DNA of 64,000 nt from CAYNFR01 sp964396595 (lineage in GTDB: Bacteria > Bacteroidota > Bacteroidia > Chitinophagales > Saprospiraceae), in NCBI GenBank assembly GCA_964396595.1, contig CAYNFR010000015.1, positions 15,249 to 79,248 of the forward strand, given 5' to 3'. Below the pieces are notes generated by a model, which had not been told where the DNA came from, searched no databases, and saw only the letters and a program-made list of their open reading frames with translations. This document shows, piece after piece, positions 44,690 through 54,109 of the stretch. The position numbers were made by a program, and so were the translations under genes. Position 1 is the stretch's first letter. Every line of letters starts with the position of its first letter.

Positions 44690-46141
44690 TCATTTGTCTT
44701 GAGAGTCAATATCCGTATTAAAAATAGCTACGCCCGTAAAAGCGAAGATGAATGCGATGACGATATTACTCAGTGACATAAATTGCCACTGAGCATATTC
44801 TAACACACTCACGCCGAGTGCTGCTGTCATAAATATCCCGCTAGGTGTCCATGGAAATAGATTTTCCATCATGGTGCCCGCATCTTCAATCGATCTACTT
44901 AGCACCTTTCGCTTGACTTTGAGCGTGTCATATTTATCCTTAAATGCTGTTCCAATGATAAAACTGGTCGCATATTGATTGGTCGTGGTGAGGTTCGTTA
45001 ACAGTGTAGTTAGTAAGGTCAAAGGCACTAAAGCTCTGACTGTCTTCACCCTAGTCATGATTCGCTCTATGCAGAGTCCTATCGCATTGATGACGTCAAG
45101 CGTGCCGATAAATGCAAATACCAATAAACAAATCATCACTCCTTCTATCAGATTATATACACCCCCACGATTAAGTACGTGTAAGACTTCAGACTGGACG
45201 GCTACCCCCGAGGCCATGCTCACATGAAATCCCTTGTTAAGACAGGCGATAATTTCATTCACACTAAATCTCTGAAAAAACAAGGCCAATATCATGGCTA
45301 TCCAGGCAGAACTAAGTAAGGTGATAACAATAGGCTTCCGCCTAATACTCCCATATATGATAACTAGTAAAGGCAATAACAAGAAAATATTGAAATGAAA
45401 TATCTGCGAGAGATCTTCCAATATCATAGAGACATCCTTCACGTGCGCCACATCAGTCATCTGCACTAATACCCCATGACTAAGTAAGGCATATCCGATG
45501 ATGGCCAATATAGCTGCCGGTATGGTCGTGTATAACATCGAATGTATGTGATCCTCAATAGATATCTGGGTAGCCAGGGCGGCAATACTCGTCGTGTCAG
45601 ATAGAGGCGATAACTTATCCCCAAAGAAAGAACCTCCGACAATGGCACCAGCAACTATCGCCAGATCAGCCCCATAAACTTGGGCTATACCGATCATGAC
45701 GATTCCTATCGTACCCGCCGATCCCCAAGATGTGCCGGTGACCATACTGAATACAACACAGATTATGAAGGAATAGACATAGATATATTGCGGATTAACC
45801 CATGAAATGCCATAGTAAATCATCATCGGAATAGTACCCGATACGATCCAACTGCCTATGAGGACACCTACTGATATCAGCACCAGAATCACAGGCACAC
45901 TTTCTGCAACCTTGGCCGATATCCGCTTGATGATGAGATCCCACTTATACCCTAGATAAAACAAATAAGCGATGTTAAAACTTAACGCCATCAGCACCAA
46001 TGGCTCCAGAGGAAGTCGCTCTCCTCCAAGAAATATTGGATTGATAAACAATCCATAAATCAATAAACCAAGAAAAAATAATATCGGGATGAGTGCATGG
46101 ATTAAGCCCACCTCTCTGATTTCGCTATTACTCTCCTCCAT
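44690..46141 (-). CDS. nhaC: Na+/H+ antiporter, NhaC family
   Basis: 483 aa, about 11-12 membrane spans. Conserved GTSWGSAGTIGIVMIG and GGSFFGDKLSPLSDTTSIAA, the signature of the NhaC family. Exchanges sodium (or an amino/organic substrate in related members) for protons. ATG at 46141, overlapping the M20 peptidase stop by 14 bp. The chain M20-NhaC-PLP enzyme suggests a co-transcribed unit, perhaps for peptide or amino-acid use. Confidence 0.9.
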   Translation of the reverse strand: MEESNSEIREVGLIHALIPILFFLGLLIYGLFINPIFLGGERLPLEPLVLMALSFNIAYLFYLGYKWDLIIKRISAKVAESVPVILVLISVGVLIGSWIVSGTIPMMIYYGISWVNPQYIYVYSFIICVVFSMVTGTSWGSAGTIGIVMIGIAQVYGADLAIVAGAIVGGSFFGDKLSPLSDTTSIAALATQISIEDHIHSMLYTTIPAAILAIIGYALLSHGVLVQMTDVAHVKDVSMILEDLSQIFHFNIFLLLPLLVIIYGSIRRKPIVITLLSSAWIAMILALFFQRFSVNEIIACLNKGFHVSMASGVAVQSEVLHVLNRGGVYNLIEGVMICLLVFAFIGTLDVINAIGLCIERIMTRVKTVRALVPLTLLTTLLTNLTTTNQYATSFIIGTAFKDKYDTLKVKRKVLSRSIEDAGTMMENLFPWTPSGIFMTAALGVSVLEYAQWQFMSLSNIVIAFIFAFTGVAIFNTDIDSQDK

Positions 46142-47651
46142 CTATCGGCGTGTCAAGTATGTACAGTATAGCCAAAATTCCTTCGAGATAATTACCTAAT
46201 CTGATGTTTTCATTGGGACTATGTTGGTTATTATCAGGGTTAGCCATGGGGACTGATACTGCCGGAATTTCAAGAATCTCAATAAAAGGCGAAATAGGTA
46301 TGGACCCACCAGAAGTTCTCTTCTTGATCGGCGCATACCCAAAAGCAAGAGCCATCGCACGGTCAAGCCATAGTCCTATTTCGCTGTCAAACTCTGTTCG
46401 ATAAGCCCGATAATTGCGATGTGACTGCACTCGACATATTTTATCATAAGTGAGCCTTTCTTGCATTGTAGGCTTTTCATCAGAAACGTAGTAGCCTTGA
46501 TTTCTGATGTGGTCAGTCACAAGCGCAATAAGGCGCTCAGGTTCTGACTCTTTGACTAATCGAAGGTCTAATTCAGCCACTGCCTGCGCAGGCACTATGG
46601 TTCTCGCCTCTGAGCCAACCCATCCTGCTGACATACCGCGAATATTGAGGGATGGATACTGAATAGATTTCTGATAGGTGTCAGCCACCTTGTCAGGTGA
46701 TTTTATGCCGAGTTTTGCTTTGATCATTTTTTCATCATCGGGGACAGCATCAAGAATAGCCTCTACTTCAGAAGACAACTCTATACCATCATAATAGCCC
46801 GGGATGATCACTCTGCCATCATCATCTTTCATTGAAGCGAGGAGTTTGCTCAGGTTTAAGGCGGGGTTTGGCGCATAGTTACCATAATGTCCGCTATGCT
46901 GTGCATAAGTAGGCCCATATACTGTCAAAGTCATCGTTGCAATACCTCTGGCACCAAATGATAGCGTAGGCAAGTTACTGACATGTCGCGGTCCGTCAAA
47001 TATGACCTGCATATCAGCCTTAAATTTATCTTTATTACGGGCTACCGCGCCTGGCAAACTCACTGAACCCTTTTCTTCTTCAAAATCAAGTATCAACTCC
47101 ACATTGTAGGGAATCTTGACACCCTTGGACTTGAGGATATCCCATGCCACTAAAAATTGCATGAAGTTATTCTTAGAGTCTGATGCAGAACGCGCAAATA
47201 TGTACCAATCCGGATTGTATTCGGCAGGACTTAATGTACTCCACGGGATTTCTACGAAACCCTCCCCTTCTCTAAGCTCCTTTAAGACCGCCAGGTATGG
47301 AGACGCTTGAAACCAATACTGGGGATCGACGGATTGTCCATCAACGTGAAAGTAAAAGAGAACAGTAGGTTTACCAGCATCAAATTGTGGACCATCCACT
47401 TTGATCAGTGGCGTCGTTTCTGTATCCCATCGCTGTGTCGTAAATGATCTCATGACCAACTGTGCTACGCACCAATCTACATTCTTCTCGATGTCCTCCA
47501 GGTGATTAGCATCATTGGGGATGGAAAGAAACTCTTTAAAGGTCTCAAGGGATCTAATACCTTCTTCAAATATCTCCTTCTGATCATATTGTGCTCCGCA
47601 CCAAGTAAAAAGGGCAAATGATGCCACCAATAAAACAATAAATCTCTTCAT
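46128..47651 (-). CDS. Secreted M20 family zinc peptidase
   Basis: 507 aa with a signal peptide (FIVLLVASFALFTWCGAQ). Zinc/catalytic motifs: FYFHVDGQSVDP (His-x-Asp), ARSASDSKNNF, DFEEEKGS (general-base Glu pair), and FDGPRHV; the dimerisation domain follows (about residues 230-400), then NQHSPNENIRL with a metal His. Typical of M20/M25/M40 carboxypeptidases or dipeptidases such as the PepV/CNDP group. Exported. First gene of the M20-nhaC pair. Confidence 0.9.
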   Translation of the reverse strand: MKRFIVLLVASFALFTWCGAQYDQKEIFEEGIRSLETFKEFLSIPNDANHLEDIEKNVDWCVAQLVMRSFTTQRWDTETTPLIKVDGPQFDAGKPTVLFYFHVDGQSVDPQYWFQASPYLAVLKELREGEGFVEIPWSTLSPAEYNPDWYIFARSASDSKNNFMQFLVAWDILKSKGVKIPYNVELILDFEEEKGSVSLPGAVARNKDKFKADMQVIFDGPRHVSNLPTLSFGARGIATMTLTVYGPTYAQHSGHYGNYAPNPALNLSKLLASMKDDDGRVIIPGYYDGIELSSEVEAILDAVPDDEKMIKAKLGIKSPDKVADTYQKSIQYPSLNIRGMSAGWVGSEARTIVPAQAVAELDLRLVKESEPERLIALVTDHIRNQGYYVSDEKPTMQERLTYDKICRVQSHRNYRAYRTEFDSEIGLWLDRAMALAFGYAPIKKRTSGGSIPISPFIEILEIPAVSVPMANPDNNQHSPNENIRLGNYLEGILAILYILDTPIDGGE

Positions 47652-48094
47652 TATGTAGGACTAAACTTTTTCACTTCACTTAGATGCTATGTCACGACAA
47701 TAATAAGCAAAGCCATCCAAATATAGGATGAAAGTTATCTTAGGCGTTTAATAATTTGTGCTCAAGGGTATTGCTTAAATATTATTTTTAATAAGGAATC
47801 TAAATGTCGTTCGGCTTCAAACTATGGTTCTTATTAAATACTTATTTACTTCTTGATTTTGTCATGATTTTTGTCTTGCCGAAAGACTTGGTCAACAATG
47901 TCGTCAAAATGTTAAGATGTTTCGCTTTTGAGCTACGGTTAAGAACCCGTGGCTATAATACTTTGCCCCTTTAAGGTCACGCTTAAAAAATTACAATTTT
48001 TGTTCAATTTAATATTCAGCCTTATCTTCGGCACATTGGCCTTACATGAAATGAGGTAAATTATCTTAGTTAAAGAATGAAATGCGCTTAAGAC
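47652..48094. other. Divergent intergenic region, M20 peptidase / MFS transporter
   Basis: 443 bp. Contains the -7 candidate for M20 (separate entry) and a small hairpin CATCC/GGATG around 47714-47730. No coding sequence seen. The MFS promoter is not recognisable. Confidence 0.45.
47718..47725 (-). promoter_or_regulatory. Candidate -7 element (TATATTTG) for the M20 gene
   Basis: Exact TAnnTTTG on the minus strand, 66 bp before the ATG at 47651. No TTTG at the ideal -33 distance. Confidence 0.35.
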
Positions 48095-49612
48095 ATGAAA
48101 AAAAGACTGTTATCCTTTAGAGAAATCATCAACATGAGCGTGGGTTTTATGGGCATCCAATTTGGCTTCGCGCTGCAGAACGCCAATGTGAGTCGCATAT
48201 TTGAAACCCTCGGTGCATCGATAGATGATATTCCCATTTTGTGGATAGCAGCACCCGTCACCGGCCTCATAGTACAACCAATAATAGGATATATGAGTGA
48301 TCGTACTTGGAATAGATTTGGGCGGCGAAGACCTTATTTTTTAATCGGTGCTATACTCTCAACCATTGCACTTTTTTTTATGCCCAATTCACCTGCCCTG
48401 TGGTTTGCGGCCTTAAGTCTATGGATACTCGATGCATCGATTAACATCAGTATGGAGCCATTCAGAGCATTCGTAGGAGATAATCTCTCCAACGAACAAC
48501 GTACACAGGGCTTTGCGGCCCAAGTATTTTTTATTGGGATAGGTGCCGTAGTGGCATCATTGATGCCCTATATCTTGACTAATGTATTTAACATATCCAA
48601 TACTGCGGGGGCGGGCATCGTGCCTGATTCGGTTAAATGGTCATTTTATATCGGGGGAATTATTTTTTTTCTAGCTGTATTATGGACCGTTAAGTTTTCC
48701 ACTGAATACTCACCGGAGGAGTTAAGTGCATTTGCAGAAAATGAACAAAACGCTACGCTACAAAATCCCGAAATCAACTATAGAGTAAATGCCGCTAAGC
48801 ATGTCAGACTCGGAAGTTTTATTATTTCGCTGGGATTGATAACAACGGTAATCTTGCGTTATGCGACGCTGAATAAAGAACTATATGTGCTAAGCGTGGG
48901 TATCGTCGCAGTGGGTGTACTACATATCATCTCCGGCTATCTGCAACAAAAAGGGAAGAGATCTAATGCCTTCGTCACCATTATGAATGATCTCCATTTG
49001 ATGCCGCAGACGATGAAGCAGCTCGCAGCTGTTCAATTTTTTAGCTGGTTTGCCTTATTTTCTATGTGGATTTATACCACCAGCGCAGTCACCAGTCATA
49101 TTTACAAGTCTTCTGATCCTACGTCAGAGATTTACAATGCCGGGGCAGACTGGGTAGGTATTTGTTTCGCGGTGTATAATGGACTGGCGGCATTATTTGC
49201 CTTTCTCTTGCCTGTGATAGCAGCGCGGGTGGGCAGGAAAAAGACCCATACGATATGTTTGATATTCGGAGCGCTGGGACTAGCCTCTATTTTTATTATC
49301 AGCAATCCTACCCTACTACTGATATCGATGATCGGGATAGGATTGGCTTGGGCATCTATATTATCTATGCCTTATGCCATCTTAAGCGGATCTCTACCGG
49401 CAGAGAAGATGGGTTACTTCATGGGCGTATTTAATTTTTTTATCGTCATTCCACAAATAGTCGCTGCCACTATTCTCGGTTTTATTGTGGGCAAGTTATT
49501 CGGTGGTCATGCGATATATGCCATGCTTATCGGTGGTATTTCATTCTTGATAGCGGCCATCCTTACCCTACGTGTAAACGATGACACCGACCCGCTGCTA
49601 AGTCGCAAATAG
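48095..49612 (+). CDS. MFS transporter (SLC45/sugar-type)
   Basis: 505 aa with about 12 membrane spans. Loop 2-3 motif DRTWNRFGRRRPYFLIG and a long central loop (residues about 205-245) fit the major facilitator superfamily; the N-terminal MGIQFGFALQNANVSRIF is characteristic of the SLC45/GPH-like sucrose or maltose proton symporters. Sugar uptake is inferred. rlmH begins 21 bp downstream on the same strand. Confidence 0.88.
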   Translation: MKKRLLSFREIINMSVGFMGIQFGFALQNANVSRIFETLGASIDDIPILWIAAPVTGLIVQPIIGYMSDRTWNRFGRRRPYFLIGAILSTIALFFMPNSPALWFAALSLWILDASINISMEPFRAFVGDNLSNEQRTQGFAAQVFFIGIGAVVASLMPYILTNVFNISNTAGAGIVPDSVKWSFYIGGIIFFLAVLWTVKFSTEYSPEELSAFAENEQNATLQNPEINYRVNAAKHVRLGSFIISLGLITTVILRYATLNKELYVLSVGIVAVGVLHIISGYLQQKGKRSNAFVTIMNDLHLMPQTMKQLAAVQFFSWFALFSMWIYTTSAVTSHIYKSSDPTSEIYNAGADWVGICFAVYNGLAALFAFLLPVIAARVGRKKTHTICLIFGALGLASIFIISNPTLLLISMIGIGLAWASILSMPYAILSGSLPAEKMGYFMGVFNFFIVIPQIVAATILGFIVGKLFGGHAIYAMLIGGISFLIAAILTLRVNDDTDPLLSRK

Positions 49613-49633
49613 GCGAAGCTGATAAACGCCATT

Positions 49634-50104
49634 ATGAAAGTAAAATTAATCTGGATAGGCAAGACTAAGCAACAAGCCATCAAGGACTTAAGCACCATGT
49701 ATCTAGATCGGTTAAAGCATTATTGCAAAACGGAAATTATCGAATTAAAAGAATTAAAAAAGAAACCCTCTGACCCTGAGCTCCTAAAGAACGAAGAAGG
49801 GATCTATTTTTTAGATCAACTCAATGCAGATGACTTCGTCATACTTTTAGACGAAGGAGGTAAAACATTTAATTCTCGTGGGTTCGCAGAGTATATCAGT
49901 CGACATTTTAATCACAGTGCTAAATCCCTCTGCTTCATCATCGGCGGGCCTTACGGCTTCGGTAATAATATTCTAAAAAGAGCCGATATGCTTCTCTCCT
50001 TCTCACCTATGACTTTCACGCATGACATGACCCGCGTGATCATACTGGAGCAGCTGTATCGGGCTATGACTATACTGAAGAGGGAAAAGTATCATAATGA
50101 GTGA
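49634..50104 (+). CDS. rlmH: 23S rRNA (pseudouridine1915-N3)-methyltransferase
   Basis: 156 aa SPOUT methyltransferase. VKLIWIGKTKQQAI at the start, LDEGGKTFNSRGFAEYI, IIGGPYGFG (SAM knot) and SFSPMTFTHDMTRVIILEQLYRAM near the end, which is the RlmH signature. Homodimer acting on assembled 70S ribosomes. Length normal. Confidence 0.97.
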   Translation: MKVKLIWIGKTKQQAIKDLSTMYLDRLKHYCKTEIIELKELKKKPSDPELLKNEEGIYFLDQLNADDFVILLDEGGKTFNSRGFAEYISRHFNHSAKSLCFIIGGPYGFGNNILKRADMLLSFSPMTFTHDMTRVIILEQLYRAMTILKREKYHNE

Positions 50105-50174
50105 GCGCCGATCTCTGTTAAATACTTTGTAAAACCAATACTTCTTCCTATATTTCGATAAGATAGTAAGACCT

Positions 50175-51923
50175 ATGAATCAACTAGTAGCCGGTAAGAT
50201 TTTAATTCCCGCCGTGATTGGTATCATGTTGGCTCAATATATGGAGGCGCAGTATGTATTGTTATTGCTCGCTATTGCAATAATGACTAGTGTAGGAATA
50301 AATGTGCTGAGTAAATCCATTTACCAGATTAAGTGGGGAAGGTCATTTACCATATGGTTTATGATCGTAATGGTATTCGCTGTTAATATGATTTTCAAGA
50401 ATCGAGAAATGCTGCGAGAAGCGGCTGTGGATATTAGCGGCAAGAAGAATTTTGTAGGCATCATCGAAGATTATCCCAAGATTGACAAGTACACTAATGC
50501 GTCAGTTTCCTTGTTGTCATTAGAGGGGAAGCCCACCAGTGCTATTCGCGTGCAGTTGACGGCGGATCAAAATGCAGCTCTCACTGATGGAATGCCGGGA
50601 GATACAATTGTGGGTCTCGGATATTTCTACAAATTGAAAGCAAATAAAAATCCGTATGCTTTCGATTATTCAGAACACCTTGCCCGCCAATCCATCTTTC
50701 ATCGCGCCAGAGTTTATGATCAGCATGCAGTGATTAATAGTCAATCTTATGGATTAAGATATAAACTGAAATGGCAACTGAGAAACATTTTGCATCATAA
50801 CGTAAAACAAGTTGTGTCACGTGAAAATTGGGGTATCGCTTTAGCGCTTCTACTCGGCGACAGATCCAGCCTTGACCAAGAGACTAAGACCAATTTTAAA
50901 AATGTAGGTGCTATACATGTCTTGGCTATTTCCGGTCTGCATGTAGGGATATTTATGGCAATATTCTTGTTTATTCTCAATAGAATTCCACTGACATGGT
51001 CAAGAGTACGAATTGCCACTATACTCAGCTTAATAGCCTTTCTATTTTGTCTCTGCGAACTCACAGGACAGCAGCCTCCTGTAAGGCGTGCAGCGATCAT
51101 GTTGAGTTTCTTTTTAATAGCTGGCATAGGTAGAGACCGAACGACTTCTCTGAACTTGCTTTTCTTGTCTGCCTTGATAATATTGGGTATTAACCCAAAG
51201 TCACTATTCGAACTGAGTTTTCAATTATCCTTCACTGCAGTGCTGGGAATCATAACTATTTACCCTTTTTTATACAAATCTATTTCACTAAATAACTATT
51301 TTCTCAATAAAATATGGCAACTCGTATGCCTTAGTATTGCTGCACAAACGTTTACTTTTCCATTAACGATTTACTATTTCAATCAATTTCCACTATTATT
51401 CGCCTTAAGCAGTATAGTGGCCATACTTTGTGCTACAATAGCCATCTATGGTGGCATAGTTGCACTTATAATACTTCCGTTTAGTCATGTGGTCGCTACA
51501 TTTATTGGACAAATAGTAGATCGTACATTTGAAGTGTTAAAATACTCCATGTCATTCATGGCGCAGTACGAGTGGTTGCTGATGAAGGATCTTTGGATAT
51601 TTCCTGTTGAGTTATTTTTGCTATTGATTGGAACAATATTATGTGTCGTATTCCTTCACCTCAGAAAAGTGCTTTATCTGAAAACAGCTATACTATCTGT
51701 TATACTCGTTTTAAGTTACAGAAACTACACGTGGTATCAATCAACCCATCAAAAAAACACCATCCACTATGAAGCCAGATATCCTATAGTTGACATATTT
51801 TATGGTAACACAGTATATAGCTGGCATCATCCCGACCTATCCGAAAATGAAATAAATTATATTACATACAGAAATAGAAAAGCACACTTTATATCGAAAA
51901 AATTACAGTTCAATTTCGAATAA
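50175..51923 (+). CDS. comEC: ComEC/Rec2-family DNA uptake channel
   Basis: 582 aa polytopic membrane protein. N-terminal spans and an OB-fold-like DUF4131 segment (residues about 80-150: GIIEDYPKIDKYTNASVSLL), then the competence domain with AIHVLAISGLHVGIFMAIFLF and QQPPVRRAAIMLSFFLIAG. The C-terminal metallo-beta-lactamase domain found in longer ComEC proteins is absent, as in many Bacteroidota. Believed to move single-stranded DNA across the inner membrane. The HhH gene starts 6 bp later. Confidence 0.85.
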   Translation: MNQLVAGKILIPAVIGIMLAQYMEAQYVLLLLAIAIMTSVGINVLSKSIYQIKWGRSFTIWFMIVMVFAVNMIFKNREMLREAAVDISGKKNFVGIIEDYPKIDKYTNASVSLLSLEGKPTSAIRVQLTADQNAALTDGMPGDTIVGLGYFYKLKANKNPYAFDYSEHLARQSIFHRARVYDQHAVINSQSYGLRYKLKWQLRNILHHNVKQVVSRENWGIALALLLGDRSSLDQETKTNFKNVGAIHVLAISGLHVGIFMAIFLFILNRIPLTWSRVRIATILSLIAFLFCLCELTGQQPPVRRAAIMLSFFLIAGIGRDRTTSLNLLFLSALIILGINPKSLFELSFQLSFTAVLGIITIYPFLYKSISLNNYFLNKIWQLVCLSIAAQTFTFPLTIYYFNQFPLLFALSSIVAILCATIAIYGGIVALIILPFSHVVATFIGQIVDRTFEVLKYSMSFMAQYEWLLMKDLWIFPVELFLLLIGTILCVVFLHLRKVLYLKTAILSVILVLSYRNYTWYQSTHQKNTIHYEARYPIVDIFYGNTVYSWHHPDLSENEINYITYRNRKAHFISKKLQFNFE

Positions 51924-51929
51924 ATAGCT

Positions 51930-52952
51930 ATGTCCGATAAGCATGATCTTAAAGATATATTCTACCTCTCTCCCAGAGATCGGAGATCCGTCTTGCTTTT
52001 ACTTCTGATCGTACTTATGCTTATGACATTCTATTTTATTACAAGAATGTTGTACAAGGATAAATCCTTAACTGAAGAAGAAATAGAACGTCTTCGACTC
52101 GAATTGACTCAAACATACTTTGGTACAGACAGCCTTTCTGCAGATATTAATATCGCTGATCAGCAAGAAAACAAAAATCAATCTTCATATGACAGACCGA
52201 GACAAACATCCCCCTTTCCACTAAACACTATCGATCCTAATATATCTGATTATCAATCACTTAGGTCATTTGGAATAAGTCATTATGCCGCCAATAATCT
52301 ATTGCGCTACCGAGAAAAAGGGGCTCGATTCAATGATTTAAATGACCTTTTGAAAGTCTATGGAATTGATGAAGCCTATGTAGTTAAGTTTAGCGAGTAT
52401 ATTACTTTTCCATCAATCGATAGGACTAAAAATGTACCTGAAAAGCTTGCTAATAAAACACCCCCATCTGAAGAAGTGGTAAATGTAGCACCAGATGATA
52501 GTGCTAGCGAGATTAAAAGTACCTCCAATAGAATAGATCTGCTTAAGATAGACCTCAATCTAGCAGATACTATTGGGTTACAAAAACTCCGTGGCATAGG
52601 TTCTTATTTTGCCAATCGTATCGTCCGTTATCGCGAATTATTGGGTGGTTATGTTTCGATAGAGCAATTGAAGGAAATTAAAAATCTAACTCACGAAACT
52701 TACCTACAAATCTATTCATCTTTATATTTGGACAGCACCACCTATATTCCGCGAAGATTGAATGTACGCGATCAAAGTTTTAACCAGCTATTGAGACATC
52801 CATACATCGATTATGAAATGGCTAAATTGCTAAAGAACATACATCCATTGAGGATAGAGAAAGAACTGGAATCATTGTATAAGGCGGGGATTATTCCGGA
52901 TTCATTGATGTCGTATTTGATAGTGGATTACGACAGCGTTGATGATAATTGA
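51930..52952 (+). CDS. Membrane-anchored helix-hairpin-helix protein (ComEA-like)
   Basis: 340 aa. One N-terminal span (VLLLLLIVLMLMTFYFITRM, residues about 21-40), then a low-complexity linker, a first HhH unit (about 95-150: DYQSLRSFGISHYAANNLLRYRE), a second (about 208-270: NLADTIGLQKLRGIGSYFANRIVRYREL) and a weaker third (RQLLRHPYIDYEMAKLL-like). HhH pairs bind DNA non-specifically. Tight coupling to comEC argues for a periplasmic DNA receptor role in natural competence; that is inference. Confidence 0.82.
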   Translation: MSDKHDLKDIFYLSPRDRRSVLLLLLIVLMLMTFYFITRMLYKDKSLTEEEIERLRLELTQTYFGTDSLSADINIADQQENKNQSSYDRPRQTSPFPLNTIDPNISDYQSLRSFGISHYAANNLLRYREKGARFNDLNDLLKVYGIDEAYVVKFSEYITFPSIDRTKNVPEKLANKTPPSEEVVNVAPDDSASEIKSTSNRIDLLKIDLNLADTIGLQKLRGIGSYFANRIVRYRELLGGYVSIEQLKEIKNLTHETYLQIYSSLYLDSTTYIPRRLNVRDQSFNQLLRHPYIDYEMAKLLKNIHPLRIEKELESLYKAGIIPDSLMSYLIVDYDSVDDN

Positions 52953-53059
52953 TAGGGTTTAAGGTTTATATTTGTCAGGGAATACGAGGGTAGAAAAACG
53001 CCATCCTATTCCTATTACATTGAAGCAGAAAGGAAGAACTAGGGCTATATAATTAGGCC

Positions 53060-53086
53060 AAAAAAAGATCATTATAAATAACGATC
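53060..53086 (-). terminator. Terminator overlapping the end of the WYL gene
   Basis: Minus strand: GATCGTTAT pairs with ATAATGATC (one G-T wobble), then T7. The stem's 5' arm includes the last codons and the TAA stop (53072-53074). AT-rich but with a good T-run. Confidence 0.65.
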
Positions 53087-54085
53087 CTTGAGAGCCGCCA
53101 TATGCTCCTTAACCGCATTTACCACGGACTCAGGACTTAGCACTGTAAGTTGGGCACCATAAGACAATAACTCACGTGTTAATTCATAATTGGGTATGAC
53201 ATTTATACTGAAAAGGGTGAGATCTCCATCAACTCGGACTTTTCGTTGACTGGGGTGAAGTGGGCTTGTCGAGATGTAATTTACTGCCTCTTTGTTTACA
53301 GCAAAAATTACTTGCTGAACCTCTCGATCCTTTAATAAAGTAACGCCGATTACTGGGTCAAAAAATTTTGCCAGATCCACTTCCACATTGGGTCGATAAG
53401 AACTCAGGCTATTATTGATACCTTCAATCCTGTCTAAGCCATAAACTCTCAACTCATCATCCTTGTGCGAATACCCGATTAAATACCACCGATATTTATA
53501 CTCTTTAAGCAGATAAGGACTGATCCGGTAACTCGATACTGCCTTCCCAAATGGCCTATATAGCACATTGATGCACTGTTGATTGTTAATATGATTGTAC
53601 AATTCTTGTAACCACTGCTGACCTGCTGTCTCAGAAGGTCTATCGAAGAACAGTACCTGTCTAAAAGTTTCGTTGTTTTCTTGATCGAGTGATTGTTGGA
53701 TTTTAGCTAAAGCTGACTGAATGCCTTGAAGGTTATTCAGCGCACCGAATTGATTGAGCATTAAGAGAGCTTTCTGAAGTTCTGAACGATCTTTGGAGTT
53801 GATCTTGGCTTGCTCGAGTCGGTAATCATTTTGAGCATATTCGTAGGATTTGGTCAGTCTGTTGTATTCTATCGGCGCATAGTATCCCAGGAGAGCGTTA
53901 TTACGCATTTGGGCAATATCCCCTTTTATTGTCCGCTCGGACAGGGATATATATTGACCTGTTTGCAGAGCTAATTCTTCACTGCACTTATCTGCCAGTG
54001 CTTTCCAGTTCCATGATTGATCTTTGTCGCGCAGACAATTATCTATCACGCGATAGCGCATTAAAGCATGCTTATTAGAAGACAA
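53072..54085 (-). CDS. WYL-domain transcriptional regulator
   Basis: 337 aa. N-terminal winged-helix region (about residues 1-85: LADKCSEELALQTGQYISLSERTIKGDI), central WYL domain (about 150-260, with YRISPYLLKEYKYRWYLIGYS), and a C-terminal WCX-like part. WYL domains sense ligands such as nucleic acids or nucleotides. The family's conserved start (NKHALMRYRVID) precedes the first ATG (54061), so the TTG at 54085 is probably used. Targets unknown; the sugar-kinase gene just upstream is 24 bp away on the same strand. Confidence 0.85.
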   Translation of the reverse strand: MSSNKHALMRYRVIDNCLRDKDQSWNWKALADKCSEELALQTGQYISLSERTIKGDIAQMRNNALLGYYAPIEYNRLTKSYEYAQNDYRLEQAKINSKDRSELQKALLMLNQFGALNNLQGIQSALAKIQQSLDQENNETFRQVLFFDRPSETAGQQWLQELYNHINNQQCINVLYRPFGKAVSSYRISPYLLKEYKYRWYLIGYSHKDDELRVYGLDRIEGINNSLSSYRPNVEVDLAKFFDPVIGVTLLKDREVQQVIFAVNKEAVNYISTSPLHPSQRKVRVDGDLTLFSINVIPNYELTRELLSYGAQLTVLSPESVVNAVKEHMAALKDRYL

Positions 54086-54109
54086 GGGTAAAAATTTTAC
54101 TAAAAATGG

